From Syngnathus acus (lineage: Eukaryota > Chordata > Actinopteri > Syngnathiformes > Syngnathidae), in contig NC_051096.1 in assembly GCF_901709675.1 (NCBI RefSeq), forward strand, positions 1,727,001-1,791,000: a stretch of 64,000 nt of DNA. The letters are read 5' to 3'. Below the pieces are notes generated by a model, which did not search any database, was not told the DNA's origin, and was given only the letters and a program-made list of their open reading frames with translations. The position numbers and the translations under genes were made by a program. Of this stretch, positions 24,950 to 37,000 are shown piece by piece (within the stretch, counting starts at the first letter, position 1; every line of letters begins with the position of its first letter).

Positions 24950-27900
24950 ATATTGTACGCTATACATAGATATGGCTAAATAGTGTTTCGGGAGTCAGAA
25001 TGAGTGCTTCCAATTCCATTGCAGTGACTGGGTTTGGAATAACACCCAAATTGCTAGGATGAACATTTTTTTCAGGGTCGTGATTATACAGGGTAGAAAA
25101 TTAGTGAATAATTCCACAGTCGACAGTGTTACCATCAGCATTTGCCCTAGCGTGGACTTACCCATGTGGCCTTCTTTTGACGACTCCAACTAAACAACCA
25201 AAGGGAAAAAAAACCCCACCTTGATGTCATTTCAAGGTCAGAGAATTCCATCATGTAATCTGTGCTTGTTTTCTAGATTTTCCACAGCATACTGACCAAG
25301 TATTGATTTTACTACTTAGAATACAGTAACTAGTTAGGGTTACTTAGCTACTTACAGTGCTTATTACATAGCTACAGTGGTTAGCTACGTACAAAATGTA
25401 TGTACTTGCAGCAGTACTGAGCAAGATACTTAGGTCCCCTCGCCAATTGTATGTATTTACCCCGCGGCCATGGAAGCAAATTGTTGCTTTCCTCACCTTG
25501 TGGGCGGCCATTTTCTTCTGCCGTGCCTTGATCTCTGCCAGAAGGTCGGCACCCATGACGGGAACGCGCCGCGGGAGCAGGGCGACGTCCTTTTCCTCGG
25601 CCGCTCCATAGGAAGGTGCCGAGGCGCTCGTTTCAGAATGCTCCTTGGAGGGCGACGTAGGCAGGGACTCATCCGTGAGCACGTTGACGGGAGTCGTGGG
25701 GGGCGACAGCACTGGGGCGGGTGACGTGGTCCGGGGCGACATGACAGATGCGGCGGCCCCCTGGCTTTTTTCCGAAAGGGACGTCCGACCTTTGATGAGG
25801 TTGAAAAAGCCGCTCTTCCTGGAGTCTCGCTTTTTGTCTACCAACTCGTGCGTGTTTGACGGCGTGGCTTGTGCGGCAAGGCGTCTGTGTGGACAAGGAG
25901 GTGCAGAGATTGCTTCAAGTGGCTTTCACTCAAAGGAGTAGGCCACGTCGGGTTCTCACTTCAAGCTGACTTTCAGAACTTTCTTGGAGAAGAACTCATC
26001 CACACCCTCGTCCAGCCTTCCCATCGTGCCCTCATGCTCGACCACTGGCGCTGTCTCACGCTGCAAACAAATAGTCATGGTCACACAAGGTATACTGTGT
26101 GCTGCCTGACTGGGTTCCTGCCAACTCACGCCGACTCTGCTAGCTTTTGTTCGCCTCCTGGCTTTGGGCCGCAATTTGGTGTGATGCTGCAGGGGGGGCG
26201 GCAATCCCAGAGGTGGGAACGCTGGCGCGAGGTCTGGCACGGGCAAAGGCGGCGGCGGCTCCACCACGTGGATGGGAACCTCCTGCAGGGCCTTGTCCAG
26301 GTCAAACTCCATCTCTGAAATAAACATCACAAGTTCCCTTTTGATGGTTAAAAAAAAAAAAAAAAAAAGCCCCAGATGCTGCACTTGCCATTACGTACCA
26401 AAGGCAACCGAGACCGGTCGCAGCATTCGGACCAGAATACTCTTCCTTTTGGATTTGGCTGTCATCTGGAGGCAAAGGTGCTCTATCAAAGACATTGACA
26501 ACCAAATAAACAGGGGAGGAAAGTAGCAATTCCTACAACGCAAGCGTCCGCTTGGCCGCCCTCCTCGCGAAACTCCGGATAAAGGACCGTCTCGTCGAGA
26601 ATCTGCCTTTCCTCCTGAGACTCGGGCTGGAGCGCAGGTTGGCCCTGCCTGCTCACGTGATTGGCCTACAGCGAGGAAGGACGAAATGGTCGGTGGCCAG
26701 ACGAATGGAAGACAGGTCCCATGAAGAGCGGGAGCGAGGACAAAAATAGCAACTGACCAGCGTGTGGCGCCACGTGGACAAAGAGTCCAGGATCCCATCG
26801 ACCACGCGGTCGGAGATCAAGGATGCCGCGCCGAGTTTCAGCTCACTAGGGACAAAGGCAAAAGCGGAGAACCTCATAAGGAGGAGCGGACGCACGTGGA
26901 TGGGGTAGACAGGTGCCAAAGAGCGGTGGGTATGTCCACTGTGACCTGATCTTGTTGAGGATGTCAACGCCCGTCTGTTCCAGCAGCGTCTGGCTGAAAA
27001 ACGTGCGAGGGACGCTCATCTTCTCCGCGCCTGCCTTCAGCAGATCTACACTGAGACGGCTCGTCTTCATCACGTGTGGACATAAACCGGAGGCCGCTTC
27101 CAACATGGACGCCAGCATCGTCTGCAGAGAGCAGAGAAGCTGACGAACGCTGGCTGGACTCAATTTTTGCCACAGCAACTTGGCTTAAACGTGCATGTGG
27201 AGGCCAGTTGTCAGCGTGTGACTACCCGCAGCTGCTCCTCCATCACGGCCGCCACTTCCACTGCCACTGACTCCAACTTGTCTTGAATGGCACCGCGGAA
27301 AGCATTGCCGCCCAGGTGGTAGAGGCAAGGGAGCAGCTGGAGGGTCCAGAGAGGGAAGGGGCACACTTCAAAGTTCCACTCAGAACCAGCTAGTGTGAGC
27401 TCAAGTTCACCCACCGTTTTGGAGTTTCTTGCATCATTCATCAGGTTTTCTGCCACTTTCATGTCCTCCCGGACCACACGGTCCTGGGAGAACATGAGTG
27501 AGTTTAGGTGGTCCTGAACCTTCACACACATGGTGTCCATCATCTGCACGAAGGAGCAGAGGGTTAGCTAGAACTCGGTCCTAGGAGGGGCTATTGCTGA
27601 GGTGCCCGCCTGCTGCGTGGTGCTGGTGACGATGCCCTGCTGCAGCCGGTACGCCTGCTCCTGGAGGTACTTCCGGGTTTCGTGGTTCCTCAGCAGGAAG
27701 TGCTCCATCTGCAGACAAAGACACCACGCCAATGGTCACGCTAGTTTCACAGTAGGGTCCCGGGAACCTCGGCGCTTCACCCGTGCAAGTTGGGGAGTTA
27801 GCTAAACCACGAGTATGAAATGATGTCACAAATCCCGAAAGGAACTCGGAAGTCACCTTCAGCAGAGCGTCTTCTGTCTTTTCTGGGTGTGTCTTAAGCG

Positions 27901-30900
27901 CCTGGGCGGCATCCAGGATGGGAACGGGCATAAACCGGATGGTGAAGTTCCTTTCAAAAAAGAAAAAAACGTGTCTGAAATGCATTTTAACCAGCAAAAA
28001 CTTCAGAGATTGGAGCACACCAGACCCGGTATGAGCAAAACTGGGTTTTGTTTTGGTTTTGCACGTGGGCTTTTTGTGACGCAAAAAAACTCCTTTTGTG
28101 GCGCTTCAATAGCCCCATCTGCCATCCCGACTGAGGAAGCGCCAACTCACTTCTCCAAAGCGGACGCCACTTCCTGCAGGCCCTGAGGGCTGACGTTGTT
28201 CCTGTCCCAGACGAGCGTCCTGTAGAAGGCGACAATAAGCCAGCAAAGAGTGGCGGGCGCCAGACTGGCACCAGATTGGAGCGCCGCCCCCCACCTGAGC
28301 TTGGTGTTGATCTGCAGGGCCTTGGCCAGCATTTTGGCGCCCATGTCTCCCATGGCGTTGCCGCTGATGTCCAGCTGCGTGAGCGAGGTGTTGCTTCCCA
28401 GGGCGTTGAGGACCACGACCAGGTCGCCCTTCAGCTTGGAGTCAGCCAGCGACAGCGAGCTCAGCGGCTAGGCGGCGCCAAACCATGTCAGCGGCGGCTG
28501 CAGTTGGAACGCACGCGCCAGTCACTCACCGACTCCTCCTCCTGGATCAAACGGACCAGTTCATCTAGGACTGGCGCCACATTCCTGCCGGAAACGAGGG
28601 AGCGGCAGTGAAAAGCGTCATGCCCACATGCTGCTCGCCAACTCACTTGGACTTCATGTTCTGGAAGTTCCTGCCCAATGAAAGGTGGCGCACCGAGCGG
28701 TTCTTGGCCAGCCAGACTAGCAGGGTGCTCAGGTCCCCATCCAGACCTGACACGAGAAAAGAAGACTTGTTGAATTTGCCAACAGCCACAAGACTTCAAT
28801 CAATTCATCCGTTGATTGAGGCTAGCATGCTAACACGGGAGGGAGCTGGGGTAGCTCGAGAAAGAAAACACCTAGCACCATGCGGGGCGGGCAACAAATA
28901 GGTCGGCACCGTTATCGGAGATGTCCAGATTGGAGATGTTGGGGATCTCTGCCACGCAGCCCTCCAGGATCTGAGCGCCAGCCGAGCGCAGCTGGAACCA
29001 AAACAGAGCGGGTCACGTTACTTGTCAGGCGCCTTCCTTTGGGTCACGTCACGACACTCTGCGCAAGTGGTAAGCGCATTACCTCACAGCCGCTCAGGTC
29101 CAGAGACACGTCGCCCAGGTTTGGGTTGCACCCCAGGCCCAGCAGCAGCGCCCTGAGAAGACAACGGTAAAGGGCTGACAAGCGTTGGCGGCCATGCGCC
29201 ATCCGTGCAGCGGCGCGCTTGCGCACTTCAGAGCCTCGGCGGGAAGTCTGCATCCGGACACGTTGACGGAGACCAGAGCCTGGCTCAGGCTGAAGAACTG
29301 CTTGAAGGATGCAGGAACCTCCTTGCACTTCCTGACCATGACGCAAGAACAAGCAGGGCGGCACACACACGTATGTTGACAGGACTGACATGTAACCTGT
29401 CAATCCTGTCAACATACGTGTGTGTTTCACCTGTGGGAGTAGATTGTCTTTGACATGTTGAGGACACGCAGATGCTTCAAACATCCTTTGAGAAGAGATG
29501 ATGATGTCTGACACAAACACATATGCGCAATCATTTGATGTGATTTTGGAAGATCACCGTGCGTGTGCGCATGCGCACGTGTATGTGCGTTCACCTGCTC
29601 CAATGAGCAGTCAGTGGAGGACAAATCCAAAACTTGTAAGCGGTTGTCATGACTCAGGAAGTTATGGAGGTGCTGTCAAAAGCAAGACAACGTGGTTGTT
29701 AGCGTGTGGCCGACGTGTTGTGAAAGCGCTCCGTGCCACCTGCAGGTCGTCCCCTCTGAGTGAGTTTCCTGTCAGCTGGAGATGCGTGAGACTGGCGGCC
29801 ACGCTGGGGTTGCGGCAGAGCGCCTGACACAGCAAGTTCACGCCTGACACACACACACGCACACACACACACACACACATGCGTGAGCGGGGCCCGCCCT
29901 CGGAGAAGGCGTCTGGACAGATGAGTCACCTTTGGGGGACAGCGAGGTCTTGCTGAGGTTCACTCTCTTCAGGCCCATTGCCAGTTTGCCCAGTTGAGCG
30001 CCCAGAGCACACATGCCTCAAACACACACACACACAGCCAGTCATCTCCTAATGGACATACCAGTGTGTGCATGTTGCAGTGCAAAGCGGCGCATGCGTG
30101 TGTTGAACCTTTGTCGTCCAAAGAGTTGTTGCTGAGGTTGAGGGTGTGCAGCGTGGAGGCGGGGTTGTGAGCCAGAGCCAAGGACAGCTTGTGAGCAAAG
30201 TCACTGAGGGAGAGAAACCGGAAGACAAGTTGAAGAAGAAGAAGAAGCACGTGCGCGCTGGCGGTCACGCCCACTCTGACCTTCTGAGGCCGACGTTGTC
30301 CAGGACCAGCTCCTCCAGGCAACTCGATCGGGAGATGACGTGCAGGATCTGCTCGCAAACCTCTGCAGACTACCCGCCCGCGTCAACATTAAGTGGGCCC
30401 CACTCCCTAGCACACGCCAACCTTACCAGTTTGAAGTCCTTCGCCACCAGCTTGATGAACCACTTGTTGTACTCCAGTGTGCCAACGATGGCCACGAGAT
30501 CCCTGAAGAAAAAGAAAGAGGGCATGTCGCAAGCCGTGAACGGAGCTCAGATCTCAAGACCAGACGCACACACCTGCCGTCCAGGTGACTGAAGTCGTGC
30601 AGGTTGAGCTCTGTGGTGTCCTGGCTCAGGTAGATGGTGTCCACGTCCTGATGGGGGAAAACCACAAGTTTTGAAAACTCACCTGCTACAAGACGGTGTT
30701 TTGCATAGGTGCGCAACGTGTTGCCGTCCGCCCACCTATCAAATTCGAAAAGCGCAGCGCAACTATCGTGCTCGGCTATGTGTGACGGCGTTAGCGTCAC
30801 CTTCATTGGCTTCGGCAACAAGAATCAAGTGCCACTCACCCACTGGACCTCCTCCCTGTAGGCCAGGTTGAGGTTGTCGCAGACGGCCCGGTACTGAACC

Positions 30901-32306
30901 GAGAAGCCTCCTGGAACAGGATTTAGGAATGGGGATAACTATCAAAGCGCTGCGCTGCGCTGTGCTGCGCTACCCCCCCAACTCTACCGCAAGGCCCCAA
31001 GCCCACAGGGTCCAGCTGCTCCCAGACGGCCATGAGGGCAGCCCAACGCTCAGAAGGCGTCACGTGAAACTTCTTCAGCAGACTCCTGGTGGGAAGACAG
31101 AAAGCCAGAACCTGAGCAAGTCCAACATCTCACACCTAAAATTTGCTCCTTGCTACTAACATGTCTGGGCAGATCCTTGTGAGACTGGCACCGACGTGGG
31201 CGATGACCCGGTCACTGTCCTTCTGGAAACTAAACCACAGCGTGCATGGGCCGCGCTGGCACTCCACTAGCACCTACATGCGCACACACACACACAACAC
31301 ACACACAGCACCAGATATGTAAGCGAGGTGGCACGCGACGGGTGAGTCCAAATCAAGAGTTAGCATGTTACCGAGAGCCACTTCTTGTAACATCTCACCT
31401 GAGTGGGCTTGTTGCTACGGAGACCATGGATGTCCAGGTAGCTGAAGGAGTGCTCCACCTGCACACATGCAATCAAGCTGACTTTCGGAGAGCAAGCTCG
31501 CGATAGATGTGAGACACTGAACACCAACCTTGGAGGGAAAGCGTGCCGACAGCAGGTAGGCTCGATGCGACGACAAGGCCTGCACACAATTGACAAAGAG
31601 CACTTGTGTTTCCACGGTCTTTGTCCGATTTGCTTGATGAGTACAAGCCCACTTTGTCACAAGTTCAGGAGACCACGTCGGCGGATGCGTCGGGACGGGC
31701 CCGGGCGCATGTAGGCATGTGCGGGCTTCGCTGTGGTGTGTACGTGTGTCCGCCCTCAGGTATGCATGTACATATTTGTGCATAAAAGGCAACAGCAAGC
31801 TCACATCCTTGCTGCAGTGCACTGCTTACACTCACCTCGCAGCGGCGTTACGAGGAGACTGGTTCTTGCATCCCTGTTTTCCAGACTAATTTGCATTTCT
31901 TTTATGCTTGAAAAAAAATTGACGGATGCTGTACACACGAAATGAGGGAAATTTATCAGTGTACAAACATCGAGTGGTTGTGACAAAATATCACATCATA
32001 GCCAATACGATATGTAATGATGCAAATTTGTCCCAAAGCCGCTTACGTTTGTTGCTGAGCAAGAGCCATGACGGCCCAGCGAATGGATTTGGAGGAAGTA
32101 TGGGACCCAAACTGATTGAAACCAGACCGAGGCCAACTCCGCCCAGCAGCCCGACTCCATCAAAACGTATCTCCATATCTCACGATGCCCGAGGTCACTA
32201 AGGTCACTCACCAGCACTTTGTCCACCTTTTCACCTTTGACCTCCGGCTGGAGCTGGCAGCTGAGGGTCAACTCGAGGCTCCGCCCGACCGCCTCCTGCA
32301 CACTCT
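23731..32306 (-). CDS. carmil1: CARMIL1 (capping protein, Arp2/3 and myosin-I linker 1); first coding exon not found
   Basis: Cytoplasmic scaffold that binds actin capping protein at the leading edge. The N-terminal PH-like part is at 32212-32306, 31529-31579, 31399-31458, 31161-31273, 30988-31085 and 30840-30910 (ending [14 protein letters not shown]). Next come 30575-30648 ([11 protein letters not shown]) and 30427-30503, then leucine-rich repeats down to about 28140 ([26 protein letters not shown]). The helical dimerisation region spans about 27950-26830 ([26 protein letters not shown]). The tail has [37 protein letters not shown], the capping-protein motif [13 protein letters not shown] and the second site [14 protein letters not shown]. 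These match CARMIL1 better than CARMIL2 or CARMIL3. Late exons are at about 25495-25850, about 24600-24850 (SLPSPSSVP repeats), then duplicated exons 23891-23989 and 23731-23829. The initiating exon, expected above 32306, was not recognised, and the C-terminus is uncertain. Confidence 0.85.
24030..24560. repeat. Degenerate tandem array in a carmil1 intron
   Basis: Repeated TTAGCTTAGCAT and CATTGTCACA motifs recur about every 20-30 bp with much drift. It looks like an old minisatellite and contains no coding exon. Confidence 0.65.
24900..24948. repeat. (CA)n microsatellite
   Basis: About 49 bp of CA with CG interruptions, in a carmil1 intron. Confidence 0.85.
29363..29425. repeat. Inverted repeat with 22-bp perfect arms in a carmil1 intron
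   Basis: Left arm ACACACACGTATGTTGACAG followed by GA at 29363-29384; right arm is its exact complement at 29404-29425, with a 19-nt loop. RNA from either strand would fold into a hairpin. Confidence 0.8.
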
Positions 32307-34076
32307 CTGCCCGCCCGCAACGACACACAAAGCAAGGAAGAGGAATTAGAGGAGATGGTCTTTCAGGGCATAGGCTTGAGATGGACCATTTCTAGAGAGC
32401 CAGGAGAGAAGACAGATCATGGCCGACGCCGGCCCTCTTTTGTCACTTGCTCCATCGCACATCCCAATTGGCTTCACTTGCACAAGTGCGCGTCCACAGT
32501 AGCCTGTGTGAACAACGTTGGAATTCAAGAACATTACGTCCGCACTTTGCGCAACTTTGACAAAGCCAAGTCGCGCAAGGTCTGTGCTTGCTGTAGGGCC
32601 TACAGCAAGCACAGAAGGCCTAGTAGGCTATCATGCTGCTGGCTGAATTGGGTGAGTTGAAACTTTCACAATGCCAACTGAGGATATGTGAAGATTCCGT
32701 CCAACGGGATGGAAAGGGACGTTTGAACTTGGTTTGATATAACGACAATTTGTTTCTATGCATAAGAATGTGTCAGGACACGCCTACTTATCCCCCGCAT
32801 AGGAGCAGGTAACCCGCCCGCCCCCGAGTACAGGGAAAAAAAAAAATCACCTTTTCCCGTGTCACAGTAATTTATGTGACACAAGTCAAGTTTAGAAAAA
32901 GTGCCCCCTCAGAATGCAGCTGTTCTCACCGAGTAAATCCTTTGGCAATTCTGACGGCTCCATTTCTTGCTTCTCGTCCGGCAGATCACCTTCTTTCACT
33001 TATCTTCTTCTTCTTCCCACCACAACATGGAAACACCCAACCACAAGTACCAGCAAGTCCAAAACGCGCGCGCACATAGTGCCGCCCCGAGCTCGTGCGT
33101 CTAGTCGAGACGCGGCCATAGTGACACCTGGCGTTCATGTAGGATCATTACATCAACATTACGCAAACAAACGAACTCACACTCATGACTCGTTTTATTT
33201 TGTGAAAGCGTCACCACGCCAATAAACTGGATTTGGGGACTTCATTCATAGACCCCCCCACACCCCCGTTTGACATGAATTTGTTGCTAGTGGGGTCGTG
33301 ACCGTTCCCTCTGCTTTTACACTGGAACTGCTTTTACCTTGGAAAACAACTTAGGGTGAACGAAAGCGACTCAGTTGCTTTGCATCGTGATTGTCGGTCA
33401 GCAACAAGCGGAGAACCGGCTGACTGTTCTCAAAACGACTCACCGGTGCTGGGGATGTGCAACTACTAACAAATCAAACATAAGTAGGCAGCACTTTACT
33501 TTTATTGTATTTGAATTTAACACTGTGTGTTTCTTCTGTCTCACATGTTGACTATTTTGTTAAAAAATAAAAAATTGCGTTAACTGGAAAAAAACGTTTA
33601 TTTTCTCGACTCAGATATTTTCATCTGGCAATGTTTTGGGCATGATGTGCTGCTTATTGATGCCCGAGTGAGCCACAGTGACTTAACTACTTACAAAAGC
33701 AGAAGGAGTTCCTCAGAACCCCTTTGCGTGGAAGCGGGAGCTGGGAATGACAGTTGGTCTATCCGAGCACGCTCGCTTCTTGCTCAGGCATGGTAGGGAC
33801 GCCGAAGGATTCCTAAGCGGCGACGGGATTTAGAGTGGACAGAACGGGGCGATTGGGGGGTGCCCCGAATGCCCCACCAAAGCACTGGCGGCGCCAACTC
33901 AGGAAGCTCACGGGTGGGACACTCTTCTCGCGACAGGTGCCCCATCTCTTGAGTAGCGAGCGAGGAAAAGATTGCAAACACCTGGTCAAGTGGCACCTGA
34001 CAAGGTCGACTTTCTACTTGTCACACCGATGGAGGACTTGTTTTTCACAGGATGGTCAGGCCCAGTCGACCAGGCC
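32307..34076. other. Intergenic region between vps52 3' end and carmil1
   Basis: No confident exon. The missing first coding exon and promoter of carmil1 should lie here. It contains a perfect palindrome at 32582-32614 and AT-rich sequence with possible vps52 poly(A) signals on the minus strand near 33502 and 33598. Confidence 0.45.
32582..32614. repeat. Perfect 33-bp palindrome
   Basis: CTGTGCTTGCTGTAGG, one central G, then the exact complement. There are 16-bp arms with a 1-nt centre. Confidence 0.85.
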
Positions 34077-37000
34077 TCAGAAGTTGGGCTTGTGCTTCTT
34101 GACTTCTACCATTAGGTGATGCAGGTTGATGAGTTCAGATCGGGCCGGAAGGCCGCGGAATGCGGGCTGGTTGAGGATCTTGTGGAAGCCGTGGTAGTAC
34201 TGGATCAGCTGGGTGAGGGCGCCCTGCGGTGGCGGGAACAGCGGTGGCATCAGGCGGGCGCCGTCAAGCGGGCGCAGAGTACGCAAGCGAGCCCCCTTGT
34301 CCTCACCTGAATGATGCCGGTCCCATTCTTAAAGTTGGTGAAAGACCTCATGACGTCCTGGCTCATGGCCTCCACGGACTGCTTCCACGAAGCCGAGAAG
34401 CCTCGCACCAGCTGGCAGATGTGAGCTGAAGACGCGCGCGCACAACACGTGAGCATTGGGTTGTGCAATCCATGCACCTGGAGTCTCCTTGGCCATATTG
34501 TACCAGGCTGACGAGTGCAGGCAAGCAAGGAAGGAAGGAAGGCACGAGGCATTTACAGTGGGCTCGCTCACCTTCATCGCTCTTGAGGCGCTCCAGTTGC
34601 CCTTTCTCCATCAGGGCCTCGGCTTCCTTCACGAAGGAGATCATCCCCCCGAAAGGTGCCGACAGGATCTCCTCGATGAACTCCTGCTAGTGGCACGCCA
34701 GAGAGCCTTTCAGCACGCGCACACGCACCCTTGTGCCACAAGACCGCCACTTGCCTGCGTCCTGGCTAGAAGGAGTTGCTGGAAGCCTTCCACCTCCTTG
34801 CTGTCGTCTGCCGCCCTCTCCTGGACAAACGGGACGTCAAGCGCTCGCATTTGCCATCGCTGCGCCACATGCGGACTCACTGTGAGGACGCCGAGCATCA
34901 TGTCGTAGTTGTTGATGAGGAAGATGAGTTGCTCCCTCCTGGAGGGGAATTCTGCCGCCATCTTCAGCACAAAGTTCTCCACCTCTGCCTGAAAAGTACC
35001 ACGCTATATCACAGCAGCCTTCTCCTATTCAGCGGGCCGGCGTTACCTGCAGCTGGGCCAGCAGAGCGTCCGTCCTCTCATTGGGGAAGGTCTGGTTGAT
35101 GCCGACCACGGCCGAGGAGAACTCGGCGTAGCGGCGTGTGATCTGAAATGAGGTAGCTGACATAGCGGGAGGGCGGGGCCGCTCGGGTTCTTTCACGAAC
35201 CCCAACGTCCGCTGTTGACAATCAACAACCAAGGGGCCGCTTGGACCGTAAAATTCCCCCACGTATCTGATCAACGATGAGCCGTGCGCATCTGCATTAG
35301 CAGTGCAAGTCAAACAACGGGGCCGGAAGGACAACGTGAACGCAACAAGTTGACCTGGAGAACATCCTGCCGTCAACCTGGCTTTGGCCATGTCTTCATT
35401 GATATGGACAGCAGAGGGCGATAATGCTCAGTATGGAAAAAGTGATTCATGTGTTGATTTGATTGAAGAGCTTGTGCTTTATGACTTGAGACATCAGGCC
35501 GTAAATGGTGAATGAGTCAACTTCATTTTTCATTCCGCCAAACACCAAAAAAGGATGCGAGTGATATTTGCGGCCTTCATTGAGCTTTTTTTTTTTTGGT
35601 CAGTTATTTTGTTGTGGAGTGCGCTCGATTGACATTGAGGTGGTTAAGGTCTGCTACGTACGTAGTGCGGCCGAGTGTCGAGCAGTCCCAGCTTCTGCGG
35701 GTCGGTGTTCCTGATGCTGTGGATGTTCATCTCCAGGATGAGCTCAAAGCGCGGCCACAGCAGCTCCAGCACCGCCTCCCAGTACCTGTCACGCACAAGT
35801 GCAGGGTCAGGCTGAGAGGCGTCCAGAGCCAGGCCGACTAACGGGCAAGCGCAGGCAGACTCACTTGTCTAGGGCCGGGATGTTCCTTTTGGTGGCGATG
35901 GCTCGGAAACGCAAGATGATGTGGATGCACAGGAAGACAGCGATGCCGTCGTAGCAGTCCGACACGTATGTCGACATGCTCTTCTACACTTGCACAAGCA
36001 CAGTTGAGCATCAGGTTACGGTAACGCCGCTTGTGGCCGTTTCCGGTGCGGGAAAGCGCAGCACGAGGTCGGGCAACGTACCAGGAACATGCTTAGCGTC
36101 TTTCCCATGATGCTATTAAAGAGGTCCAGGGCGGAATTTCCCGCCACCATGAAGAAGTCACACAGGAAGAGGAACTCCCTGCAGCCGTTATCCAGCAGGG
36201 CGTAGTGTTGGCTGCGGAACAGTGTCTCATATGGATACTGTGGACGGTGCATGAGCCAAACTTTAGTAAGCGCCACACCCGCTTCCATTCCTCACATACT
36301 GTTCACTTTGTTCAAGCGCGCGTGGCTGACGGACAGCGGTCAGCGCTCACCCTGCTGTCGCCCCTCTGCGCCGTGTGAGGAACCAAAATGGGACCCTCCA
36401 GCTCAGGGGGACTCAGGATGGCGCCTCGCTGGCCCAGAGTGAAGATGGTGTTCCTGCTCTTCAGAGACGGTTTGGAGAAGAAACCTGCGGCAGGAGGTTC
36501 ATTCTCTGACATAAAGTCCTACACACAAACCATATACGTAGGGGCTGATATGCATTGAGAGTGTTACTAGTTACAAGAGTTGCCAATCATCTCAGGAGGC
36601 GCTAGTGGCGTGCCCGAATGTTTTGTGCGCTTGTGCAGCTGCGCCTCAAGCAATTTTGGGCGGACACACCCGCACTTTCAATTGGCTCCAGGTATTTCTT
36701 CTCTTCACTTAGCCATAAAAGTCGCACTTACACACCTCACGCACGTACGTGGGCACTTCAACCGGGACATTCTATTCTCTTCTCTTCTCATCAAAAGCTA
36801 TGATGACTGACACACTTGCAACATTACCTTTTTTGGCGGTGTCTTCAACTCCCATCAGATCGTCCTTGTCAGCAACTTCCTCATACTACGCACGCACGCA
36901 CGCGCGCACACACGCACACACACACAGCGGTTAGCCCATTCACACGGACAAATCCCCACCCAGCCTTTGTCTCGTAATTATCCACATGAAAATGACAATT

